Shown here: one piece after another, positions 20,056 through 29,869 of the stretch
How positions within the stretch are numbered: the stretch's first letter is position 1
How the letters are laid out: every line of letters starts with the position of its first letter
Program-made: the position numbers and the translations under genes
NCBI GenBank assembly: GCA_012862575.1
Contig: BLSF01000040.1
Location: 1-64,000 of the forward strand
DNA length: 64,000 bases
Source of the DNA: Parietichytrium sp. I65-24A
Taxonomy: Eukaryota > Sar > Bigyra > Thraustochytrida > Thraustochytriidae
Direction of reading: 5' to 3'
Notes under the pieces: generated by a model
Told to the model about the DNA's origin: nothing
What the model saw: the letters and a program-made list of their open reading frames with translations, nothing else
Databases searched by the model: none

Positions 20056-23000
20056 TCATGCACAGGAAAACTGGCTGGAAAGCTCTCGCGCCACTTGCCT
20101 GAAAGACTCTTGTCGTCTGGCATTGGAGTCGGAGGTCTCGATCCATGTGTTGAGCTTCACTCCGGATCGAAGAGAAACACCAAACGCTCTCGAGTAGATC
20201 CGGCTCCTGCGAATGCCATGACGAGCAAGCTCCCAGTTTTCCACGGCGCTCTTGATGTGGCGAGTGGAGCTCTCGGATCCCAGCTTGGCCTTTGCGGCTT
20301 TCTCCTTAGGGAGGAAGAGCACGAGCAGTGCGTTAATGATGAGTTGCCAAATGAGACTGAAGGCGCCAAGCGCAAGGCAGATGGCCCACTGCTGCAGTGA
20401 GAGGCCGCCCTGAACCAGATTCACTGCCTGTCCACCAAATTGGACGATGAGAATTTGAAGCGCGAATGTGGAGCCAACAACCGCCACAAACATAAAGTTG
20501 GTGAAGATACCAGAAAAGACATTCCACTCGGACCACTCTTTCCGCAGGCGGCTCACATCTTGCAGTTTGCGTGAGTTGAGTTCGTTAAAGAGCTGCAAGA
20601 GCACAAAGACGTTGAAAAAGAGAGACCAGTGAAGCGATCCGGAACGTGGCTCGTACTTGACATGCGGGCTCAGAGGAATAATGGACGGCACAAAGAGGAC
20701 CAAAAGTAAAACCGTGATTTGGTAAATCCCGTGGCCAACAATGTTGGCGATCATCACGGAGGAGATCACGCCCCTACGTTTGCCGTACGGAGCGCGCTCC
20801 AGCAAATGCTCCGTCGGCTGCTCCGTGGCCAACGCAAGCGACGCAAGAGAATCCATAATCATGTTGACCCAGAGCATCTGCACTGCGCTCAGGGGACTCT
20901 CATTGTAGGTGAACGCTCCCACGACGGCGAGAACAATTGCGACAAAATTGACAGTGAGCTGAAACTGGATAAACTTGGAGATGCTGTCGAATACGTTGCG
21001 GCCCCACATCACAGCCTTTACGATGGACGTGAAATTGTCGTCGAGCAACAGGATGTCGCATGCCTGTTTTGCGGTCTCGGTGCCAACCACCCCCATGGCA
21101 AATCCCACGTCGGCAGACTTGAGCGCAGGGGCATCGTTCGTGCCATCTCCGGTGACTGCGACCACCTGGAAATCTGGAAAGATGTTGATGTTGTGCTGAC
21201 GACGCAGACTCTTGCATCGTGCCTCGTCCATGAAGACCTTGCTGCACTGCATACCTCGGACAAGAGTAAGCTTATCCTCCGGCTGGCAGCGGGCGAGGAC
21301 ACGTAGAGTGGGCCAAATTTTATCAAAGACAGCTTGATCAATGATCTTGTTTCCATTCGAGTCCTTGGCGAATGGTTCAGCAAGTTCGTCCTTGGACTCG
21401 CGAGTCTTTGGGTCATAGACTCTTCGCACCACCTTTTTGCCCTTGGAGTCCTTTTTATGCACCTTGTCGTCGAACTCCGCGCCAACCATGGCAAAGTTCT
21501 CTTTTGGGTTGCCGTCAGCATCAAAGTCTGAGGATCGCAGAATGCCGCACTGTGCTGCAATCGCGATTGCCGTCGTTAGAGCGTCACCCGTGCACATGCG
21601 CACGTCAATGCCAGCTTTGCGACACTTGGCGATTGCGCCGGGAACGGATTCTCGAAGAGGATCTTCGATTCCGAACAGACCCACCAGGACCAGATCCTTC
21701 TCCAGCGAATCTTTAGATTGTTCCCAGCCGCCACTGGGCTCGCTAGAAATATCTCGGTACGCGAGCGCAAGAGTGCGCATTCCATTCTTTTGGTAATCCA
21801 CAACTTTATCCATGAAGGCGTCGCGGTCTTCGCTCGTAATCTTTCGCGAGGTGAACTCGCCCCCGTTGGCGGCTGCTGACCCATCCACGACGCTAGTACT
21901 CGAGTCGATCACTTGTTGCGGAGCGCCTTTTGTGTAGATGCGGAACGCTGCTTTGTCGTTGGATTTGGCTTTGGAGTGCTTCGTTTTGACAATCCATGAC
22001 ATGCGTTTGCGCTCAGAGCTGAAGGGGATGGAGAAAACTCCCCAATCAATGCTCGAGTTTGGCTCACGGAAAGATTTTCGCAAGGAGGCAGCATCCACGC
22101 CAAGCTCTGCCGCCAGCTTGAGAAGAGCGCATTCGGTGGCGTTGCCTTCGTATTGCCAACTTCCAGACTTGCGAAAGACTTTGGAGGTTGACCCAGAGTC
22201 GAGAATGATTCCCTCGCAAAGTAGATTGATGAGTGTCTCTGGCGCTTTTTTGTCCTTGATTACGTCGGCCACACTGGAGGTGTCTCCACCTGACTTGTGC
22301 ACAAAGTCTTGGCAGCCAACGTAGGCTCGCATGACGGTCATCTTGTTCTCTGTCAGCGTACCGGTCTTGTCTGAGCAAATCGTTGTGGCGCTGCCCATGG
22401 TCTCGCAGCTGTCCATGTGTTTCACTTGGTTGTTATCCTTGGTCATGCGGCGCATGGAGATGGCGAGTGAGAGGGTGACAGCGAGAGGCAATCCTTCAGG
22501 AACGGCGACAACCAAGATTGTGATCGCAGTGATGAAATATTTAAGAATGGTGGACACGTCCTCTGCACTCCACGCCCTGTTGCACGAAGATCCGTCCCAG
22601 TGGCACTGTTTCAAACTGGAGCACGAGCCCGCAGAGTCTGCGTCTGCGCAGCCGCCTTGAGCGACCCATTCCTGCGCGATCCAGCGTGAAATCATCACCA
22701 CGAAGACGAGAACAGCGACGATCATGCCGGCCTTCCCAATGTCGACAGCGAGAACGTCGAGTTTCTCCATAAGGTCGCCACCGTCATCACCAGCGCCAAA
22801 CGTGAAGAAGCTCTTGATCGAGCCAGCAAGGGAGGAGCAGCAGCGTGTGCAGCAATTCCGGCCATCCTTCTTCTCCATCCTCCTGCTGCTGCTGCTGCTC
22901 GGGCCACTGCGGAGGGAGGACAAGCCGCCGTTTTGTGCTTCGAGGTCACTGTCGTCGTCATCTTGATCACTGCTGTGGGCGTGGCTATGATCATGGCTAT

Positions 23001-23967
23001 GGCCGTGATGGTCGTCATGGTCATCATCTTGGTAATCGGAATCGTCAGAGTCGTCGTTCTTCTTATCCCCTTCGTCCTCTCGGAGGCGTGCGAGGATCTT
23101 GCCTTGAATGCTGTGCTTGCCCACCGCGGTGACCAGCATTTTGCCGGAGCCGTGCATGACGTTGGTTCCCGACACGATGAAAGGATCCGGCTTCTTCTCT
23201 TCGTCGGCCTTGTCCTTATCATACACTCCCTTCACAATGAGGTTGGTCTCGCCCGTGAGCGCGCTCTCATCGAACTTTAGATCCGAGCCTTCCACCAGGA
23301 CGCCATCGGCTGGAATGATGTCGCCCACCGCCAACCTGACAATGTCCCCCACAACGAGGTCCCCCGGGTGAACAGTCTTCGCTTCGCCGTCCCGCATGAC
23401 ACTTGTCTTCTTTTGATTATCCAGATCAATCTGCTGCTGCCTGAAATCCCGGGCCTTAAAATAATCCGTCAGTGCAGCCACATTCAAAACCACGGCCACC
23501 GTGACCAGAATGCTCACACCCTCGATCCACCCGTGTTCAAAGTCCCTTTCGATGGCCAGCCCCAAGAAGAGCGAGACCAGCGCAGAGCAGATCAACATGA
23601 TCAGCGTCACATCCTGCACACCTTCCCACAGCAGCGCCAACAGCGACGGCTTGGGCGGCAGTTCCAAAGCGTTGGAACCGAACATCTCGCGTTGGTTCTC
23701 CAGCGACTGGTTCCGGTTCTCCTCCAGCCCGCTCGACACGTCCCCGCATCCTAGCGCGCGGCCAAGCTCCGCCACCCCGCCGAACGCGTCCAGGAATCCG
23801 TATTGCCGCTGCGGAACCAAACTCTCCAGACCGTCCGGCGTCGCCGAGTACCCTCCCTTGCTCGCGAACGAACCATACTCTCCGCTGCTTACGCCACTTC
23901 CACCACCGCCATTACGACCGTCTGCCAGCCCCAGCAGCGGCTGCTCCTCATCCTTCTGCCTTCCCAT
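20056..23967 (-). CDS. Plasma-membrane-type Ca2+-ATPase (P2B)
   Basis: A 1303-residue P-type pump that exports or sequesters Ca2+. In order: actuator motif ALTGET (about 237-242), M4 motif PEGLPLA (about 490), phosphorylation site CSDKTGTLTE (Asp533), hinge TGDGTNDAPAL, and M6 motif MDSLASLALATE. A loop at about 300-350 carries an acidic run and alternating His/Asp/Ser residues (317-331), where animal PMCAs have their lipid-sensing insert. A basic C-terminal tail follows M10, as expected for a calmodulin-type regulatory tail. One stretch of about 30 residues before TGDGTND is longer than in relatives and has GT...AG edges (21174-21254), so it may be an 81-nt in-frame intron. Confidence 0.92.
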   Translation of the reverse strand: MGRQKDEEQPLLGLADGRNGGGGSGVSSGEYGSFASKGGYSATPDGLESLVPQRQYGFLDAFGGVAELGRALGCGDVSSGLEENRNQSLENQREMFGSNALELPPKPSLLALLWEGVQDVTLIMLICSALVSLFLGLAIERDFEHGWIEGVSILVTVAVVLNVAALTDYFKARDFRQQQIDLDNQKKTSVMRDGEAKTVHPGDLVVGDIVRLAVGDIIPADGVLVEGSDLKFDESALTGETNLIVKGVYDKDKADEEKKPDPFIVSGTNVMHGSGKMLVTAVGKHSIQGKILARLREDEGDKKNDDSDDSDYQDDDHDDHHGHSHDHSHAHSSDQDDDDSDLEAQNGGLSSLRSGPSSSSSRRMEKKDGRNCCTRCCSSLAGSIKSFFTFGAGDDGGDLMEKLDVLAVDIGKAGMIVAVLVFVVMISRWIAQEWVAQGGCADADSAGSCSSLKQCHWDGSSCNRAWSAEDVSTILKYFITAITILVVAVPEGLPLAVTLSLAISMRRMTKDNNQVKHMDSCETMGSATTICSDKTGTLTENKMTVMRAYVGCQDFVHKSGGDTSSVADVIKDKKAPETLINLLCEGIILDSGSTSKVFRKSGSWQYEGNATECALLKLAAELGVDAASLRKSFREPNSSIDWGVFSIPFSSERKRMSWIVKTKHSKAKSNDKAAFRIYTKGAPQQVIDSSTSVVDGSAAANGGEFTSRKITSEDRDAFMDKVVDYQKNGMRTLALAYRDISSEPSGGWEQSKDSLEKDLVLVGLFGIEDPLRESVPGAIAKCRKAGIDVRMCTGDALTTAIAIAAQCGILRSSDFDADGNPKENFAMVGAEFDDKVHKKDSKGKKVVRRVYDPKTRESKDELAEPFAKDSNGNKIIDQAVFDKIWPTLRVLARCQPEDKLTLVRGMQCSKVFMDEARCKSLRRQHNINIFPDFQVVAVTGDGTNDAPALKSADVGFAMGVVGTETAKQACDILLLDDNFTSIVKAVMWGRNVFDSISKFIQFQLTVNFVAIVLAVVGAFTYNESPLSAVQMLWVNMIMDSLASLALATEQPTEHLLERAPYGKRRGVISSVMIANIVGHGIYQITVLLLVLFVPSIIPLSPHVKYEPRSGSLHWSLFFNVFVLLQLFNELNSRKLQDVSRLRKEWSEWNVFSGIFTNFMFVAVVGSTFALQILIVQFGGQAVNLVQGGLSLQQWAICLALGAFSLIWQLIINALLVLFLPKEKAAKAKLGSESSTRHIKSAVENWELARHGIRRSRIYSRAFGVSLRSGVKLNTWIETSDSNARRQESFRQVARELSSQFSCA
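21174..21254 (-). other. Possible in-frame 81-nt intron inside the Ca2+-ATPase gene
   Basis: On the minus strand this segment starts GTATGC and ends TTTCCAG. Removing 81 nt keeps the frame and shortens an unusual insertion (beginning GMQCSKVF) between the EDKLTLVR and VVAVTGDG blocks. It contains no stop codon, so both spliced and unspliced forms would be translatable. Confidence 0.45.
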
Positions 23968-25901
23968 CCTTTGAAACCGAAGCCAGCAGCAAGCACACTA
24001 CAGAGCAAGCAGAGGCAGAAGCAGATCCGTTGGGCGCCAGCCTCCTCGTCGTAAGAGGTCGCTAGCTAGATCGATAGCTGGATCGCAGCTGTGGGGATGT
24101 GTCCTCGGGGACACTTTCAACCAACGCTTATCTCTGTGGAGACAAGGATCCAAGTTGTCAAGTTCTCGCTCCCAGTAGTATCCACTAGTTGATGGTAGCG
24201 GCTGGGGTTAGTGGAGGGGGTATAGGAGGCGGTAGGAGGGGAGGGACTAGTGGGTGAGTAGAGAGTTTGCGTAGGGAGTGCGGGGCTGGGCAGTTGAGGG
24301 AGGAGACCAGAGCCTCTCTCTCTTGCTCTTCACAGCTCTCTAGTTGAGTGTTTTGTTTTTGTGTTTGTTTCGTTTTGTTGAATAGTTGAGTTTGAGAATT
24401 GGTTGGATGGTGCTCGCAGTCAGTTTTATAGTCACGTCGTATCATTGATTTACTGTTAATTGATTTCAAGATGAAGAAAGTACATTCTCACAGATTTCGT
24501 GCACTCTGTATTCTGGGCAAAGCCTGAATACATCCATAATGGACCTGGAGCAATCATCTTGGCTGTGAAATCATCAAACGTGAAACATCAATCAATCAAT
24601 CAATCAATCAATCAACAAGATTTACTTTCAATCCATCCCGAAAAGCAACAAAATGCCCAGGCTTTCGCCGTATCTTGTCTTGTGCGCCGCCCACTTTACT
24701 CCCAAACTTGCCAAACAGACATAGACAGACCCGTGGGCCCAAGGTGTTCAGAGACAGCCGGAACTCGCGCTAGCCATCGCTAGCCGGGCATTGCCGGGCA
24801 ATGAAGTGATTCGTATGTGCGTGCATGCAGCCATGCATCGCCATGGAGCAGACCAAATTGCCGAGGCTCTGCCTGTCGAACAGCTCTTTGCTCGTGAAGG
24901 ATAGAACAAAAAACTGTTCTCCGCACTTGACCTTCATTCCTCTCACGAAAGAGTTGGACGTCCACTGTCTGACAATGTAAGAAATGTAAGATGTGAGTGA
25001 GACTTAGAAATTGCTCAAGCTTTGTTTGCAGACGCAACCTGTGGCTGCGGCGTTGCGAGCATTCCGTTTCCACTCGATGTTGCTAGTCTCATTGTGCAGT
25101 TGTTCGTCCTGACAGTCGGCCCCGAGGTTGAAAGACGCGTTTTGGCTCCGTGCTATGCGAGCTGGCTGCGAGTTCCCTCTGTTGACTGCTCCAAGTATGG
25201 CAGGCAAGGGTTGCCGCTCGGAACTGACTTTGTGAATGTGTGCAAATAGAATGAAGCGGTGCGGAGGAAAGATTAAGAATTGCGCAACCAAGCGAACCAA
25301 TGCAATCCAACTTCCCTTCGACATGACGCTCCAATACTGGAGGAATCGTCAATGAAGCGGACTGTAAAGAGCAGCAGCCCTTCGGCAAAAAAGGAATCTG
25401 TGGAGTGGGAGATCCGGTCAAAGATGGCGGGTCCGACGCGATGGCTGCGATTGGGAAGTCCACAACTGAAGACGTACAGCCAACGATGGGGACGCAAATT
25501 TCGACGGGTGCTTGGTTTTCTGCGGAGACCCTTTTTTTTTCACTGACAGGTTCGACTTGAGATGGCTAGAAAATAAAACCAATGCAGTGGGACCAGCGAG
25601 AGTCGCCGCTTAGCAAAGGTGTGCAGATTATGGAAGACTAAAGGTACAATTCAAGCTGGCACTTGGTAATCCAGATTTCAAGTAAGATCAGGAAGATGGA
25701 GCCGAAATGGACGTTTCCAATACCCAAAACAGTTTTGGGTCGTATCCTCAAAATCGTTAGCCTAGCTTTCCTGTACGACTGTTTTCTTCGAGCCATGAGA
25801 GCAACTCGTGGCCTCGCATAACTAAGATCGTTCAGAGAATAAAAAATATCGCATTGATAATCTGGAAGTCGCTTTTTCCCATGCATCCGATGCGAAGGTC
25901 G
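23968..25901. other. Intergenic, 1.9 kb
   Basis: Holds the 5' side of the Ca2+-ATPase gene and the 3' flank of the first LRR gene. An (ATCA)n microsatellite lies at 24588-24615. Several open frames of 75-125 codons exist around 24.8-25.5 kb, but none shows family motifs. The 3' flank near 25840-25900 is shared with the flanks of the other LRR genes. Confidence 0.5.
24588..24615 (+). repeat. (ATCA)n microsatellite
   Basis: Seven tandem ATCA units in the intergenic region upstream of the Ca2+-ATPase gene. Confidence 0.9.
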
Positions 25902-28900
25902 TCAGTACCTCACTTCAGCAAGCCTTGCGTTCTTCTCCAACCCGCGTTTAATCGCCGATCCTCCTTCCCAGCCAACTCCATTCAATAAAAGCCTATTTAC
26001 AGAAAACGACAAGCGGCCACCAGCCGCAAAGAAAGAACGAGGTCAGTAAAGGTATGCTGGAGGAATTCACGTTATCGACGGCAAAGTCACACGTACGGCA
26101 GCTCAGTCAGCGTAGTGTTCTTCTCCAACGCGCGACCGATCGCCGATCCTCCTTCCTCGCCAATTCTATTGAATCGAAGACTATTTATTTCCAGAAAATG
26201 ACAAGAGGTCGCCAGTCGCAAAGAACAAACAAGGTCAGAAAAGGTATGCTGGAGTATGTCAATAAATCGACGCCAAAAATCACGCGTACTTCAAGGACGT
26301 CAGCCCAGTGTTCTTCTCCAACGCGAGACCAATCGCTGATGCTCCTTTAACGCCAATGCCATTGTATTCAAGACTATTTATTTCCAGAAAGCGACAAGAG
26401 GCCGCCACCAGCAAGGAAAGAACAGGGTCAGTAAAGGTACTCGAGTATTTCACAAAGTCGCATCAACGTCTCACGTACTTCAGGTACGTCAGCGCAGTGT
26501 TCTTCTCCAACGCGAGACCAATCGCCGATCCTCCTTCAGCACCTATTTCAGTTCTCCCAAGACTATTTCCAGAAAATGACGAGAGAGGCCAGCAGCCGCG
26601 AAGAAAGAACAAGGTCAGCAAAGGTATGCTGGAGTATTTTAATAAATCGGGGCCAAAATCACACGTACCTCAAGGACGTCAGCGCAGTGTTCTTCTCCAA
26701 CGCGAGACCAATCGCTGATGCTCCTTCCGCACCAATTCTATTGTGGTAAAGACTATTTATTTCCAGAAAGCGACAAGAGGCCGCCAGCGCAAAGAACAAA
26801 CAAGGTCAGTAAAGGTAAGCTGGAGTATTTCAATAAATCGGGGCCAAAATCGCACGTACTTCAACTCGGTCAGCGCAGTGTTCTTCTCCAACGCGCGACC
26901 GATCGCTGAGGCTCCTTCATTGCCAATTTGATTAGTATGAAGGCTGTTTCATTACAAAGAGACATGAAACCGTCAGAGCCACCAAAGTTAGAGCAAGTTT
27001 AGCCAAAGTTTTTCACCAAACCGGTGTCAAAGTCAAACGTACTCCAATGTAGTCAGCGCAGTATTCTTCTCCAACGCGAGACCAATCGCCGATCCTCCTG
27101 CAGCACCAATTCTATTGTTGCAAACACTATTTATTTCCAGAAAACGACAAGAAGTCCCCAGCCGCAAAGCACAAACAAGGTCAGTAAAGGTACTGGAATA
27201 TGTCAAGAAGGGACCAAGTCATACATACTCCAGGGAAGTCAGCACATTGTTCTTCTTCAACGCGAGACCGATCTCCGATGCTCCTTCATTGCCAATTCCA
27301 TTTCTATTAAGACTATTTCCAGAAAACGACAAGAGGTGCCAGCCGCAAAGAACAAATAAGGTCAGCAAAGGTATGCCGGAGCATTTCAATCAATCGAGGC
27401 CAAAATCACACGTACTTCAACTCAGTCAGCGCAGTATTCTCCTTCAACGCGAGACCAATCCCCGAGCCTCCTTCAGCACGTATTTCATTTCCCCAAAGAC
27501 TATTTCCAGAAAATGACGAGAGGTCGCCAGCCGCAAAGAACAAACAAGGTCAGTAAAGGTATGCTGGAGTATGTCAATAAATCGACGCCACAATCACACG
27601 TACTTCAAGGACGTCAGCATATTGTTCTTCTTCAACGCAAGACCAATTGCTGATGCTCCCTTGGCATTTATAATGTTGTCCCGGAGACTAATCACGGATC
27701 ATGACAAAGAATTGTCAGCGACCCAGCACGAGCTGCTTTAGTGAGACACCAAATGTTTTCAATTGGAAACGTCACACATACTCCAAGGAAGTCAGCGATG
27801 TATTCTTCTTCAACGCGCGACCGATCGCTGTTGCTCCTTTGCCGTCAATTTCATTGCCGCAGAGGCTATTTCAAGGAATAACACGAATTCGTCAGCCGCC
27901 AAGCACGAGAACATGTCAGATGTGTTAGACAAGCATTTCGCGACGAACGACTGCACAAAACTACTTGTAGACGTACGACAAACGAGTCAATGTAGTGTTC
28001 TTCCTCAGTCCATCAGCCAGAGTTGATACAGTTTTGGCTTCCCCCCACCAAGCGAGCCACAGACGATCAGCGAGCGTTCCCTTGGCCGACATAGAAGTTG
28101 AGTCGAGTCTGTTCATATGAAGAGGGCCAAACTGTCAGCGATTGAGAAAATTGAGAAGAGCGACACGATCGAGCAACATTCATGCACCCGCTCTAAAATT
28201 TAAACGTACTTTAGCGACGTCAGAGTAGTATTCTTTGACAACGCGCGGCCGATTGCTGTTACTCCTTTATGACCAATGTCATTATCAGAAAGACTGTCCC
28301 CAGGAAAGAGAAGAAATTGTCAGCTGCAGAGCACGACAACGTTTGGCAAGGTTCAGGCCGTTAAAAGAGCTATACGTACTCCAGAAACCTCAGTGCGGCG
28401 TTTCTTGCCAACGCGCTGCCAATCACTGATCCCCCTTCAGGACCAATCTTGTTCCTTGAGAGACTGTATCAGAAAACGACAAAAACTGTCAGCAGCAGAA
28501 AGCGGCAAGTTTGCCAAGCTGAACACCCTTCCTTCGCAGGGCCATACGTACTCCAAAAATACCAGTACAGCGTTTTCTCCCAACGCGCGGGCGATCGCTG
28601 ATCCACCTTCAGGGCCAATACTATTTGTTGAAAGACTAAAATTTGACACCAAACATCACGAAACTAAACCGTCAGCTGCGGAGCACGACAAAGTTTGGCA
28701 AACTTGAGACTCCTGAGAGGGCCGTGCGTACTTCAGAAATATCAGTGTGGTGTTTCTTGCCAATGCGCGGCCAATCACCATTGCTCCTTCACCTTTAACC
28801 AGGTTAGTTGAGAGACTGATTCCAGATTATATGGTGCCGTCAGCGACAAACCATGGAGATGGTTAGTATGGTATCAAAAGGTTTTCGCAAAATAAGAGTC

Positions 28901-29426
28901 AAAGCCGCACATACGTACTCCACACAAGTAAGCGCAGTGTTCTTCTCCAGCGCGTGAACGATTTCTGATATTTGTTCGGCATTCATTCCAGCCCCACCAA
29001 AACTATCTCAAAGGCAACACATTGTCAGCCACAGAGAACGAGAAAGGTAAGCGCCGGAAGGGTGGCTCTGAATTTTTCTAGCGATTCCCACCTTGTCAGG
29101 GTTCTTCTCGCTCAATGCCTCACTTCCTCGGCGAAAACTCAACATATGCGCGGACCTACCAAATCTGCCGAAGTGTTTTGTTCCCCTCGAGCGCAACGGC
29201 GAGCTCTCTCGCGTCCTCCCTATCCAGCCGGGAAAAACCAAACCTTTGCGTAAAAGCACGTTTCAGGTTAGAGACCGGTCACCCTAAAAACTGCGTGGCG
29301 GCCAACTTACCAAACGGCCTCTTGCTGCTCCATCGCCTTGCGCCGATCCTCGAACGAGTCACTATTATCCACGCGCCAAAACGTCGACTTGACTCCACAT
29401 ATTTCGACGGCTTTGTACCTGCCCAT
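25902..29426 (-). CDS. LRR gene A: one-repeat-per-exon LRR protein
   Basis: A spliced gene of about 19 exons and 560 residues. Exon 1 is 29311-29426 (ATG at 29426, donor GTAAGT), exon 2 is 29160-29243, then come LRR exons such as 28919-29002, 28732-28815 and 28552-28635. Almost all are exactly 84 nt and phase 2; one is 132 nt (27977-28108). The last exon, 25902-25992, ends in TGA. Each exon gives one 28-residue ribonuclease-inhibitor-type LRR with the consensus N-I-G-x-E-G-A-x-A-I-G-x-A-L-E-K-N-T-x-L-T. I see no signal peptide or membrane segment, so a cytosolic horseshoe is likely. The ligand is unknown. By eye every exon I read is open. Confidence 0.8.
27977..28108 (-). other. Atypical 132-nt LRR exon with Trp-rich insert
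   Basis: The sixth LRR exon of gene A is 132 nt instead of 84 nt, still a multiple of three and phase 2. The extra 16 codons include DRLWLAWWGEAK. The same long exon recurs in genes C (about 33.8 kb) and D (about 38.5 kb) at the same place in the exon order. Confidence 0.75.
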
Positions 29427-29869
29427 CTTCCCTCGCTTGCCTCAGTTCCTTCCCAAACTCCAAAGCTCTTTACGCGCCACACTGCCTCTCTCTGACTCAC
29501 TCACTCACTCACTCATTCACTCACTCGCGTACTTGCACTCACTGTCCTCACTCACTGATGTGTGTTCACAGTGTTCAAAGTGTTCAAGGCGGTTCACTAC
29601 TACCGTATTGGATAGATACATACGGTACCTTCCTTCCTCCAGGGAGCTCTACTAGCTAGCTAGCTCGCAAGAATCTCTACTACTATTAGCAGATAGGATA
29701 GGTTACATTTAAGATCGGTTTCATTCATTGGACATTGGATTCATTCAGAACATGAAGAGTGGATATAAAAAATTGCATTGATAATCTGGAAGTCGCCTTT
29801 AGACTCTTTAGACATGCATTCGATGCGAAGGTCGTCAGTACCTCACTTGAGCAAGCGATGCGAAGGTCG
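29427..29869. other. Spacer between LRR genes A and B
   Basis: Carries the 5' flank of gene A, with a degenerate ACTC repeat around 29495-29530 and a short stretch of TAGC units near 29651. It also carries the 3' flank of gene B, including a 35-bp direct repeat (29822-29856 and 29857-29891) whose second copy contains gene B's stop. Closely similar spacers flank the other copies. Confidence 0.6.

Noticed and set aside
22722-23222. 166-codon minus-strand frame inside the Ca2+-ATPase gene
   Set aside because: Low-complexity shadow of the His/Asp-rich loop in another frame.
24780-25463. Overlapping minus-strand frames of 75-125 codons
   Set aside because: No domain motifs, no supporting splice pattern, and several overlap in different frames. 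Treated as intergenic.
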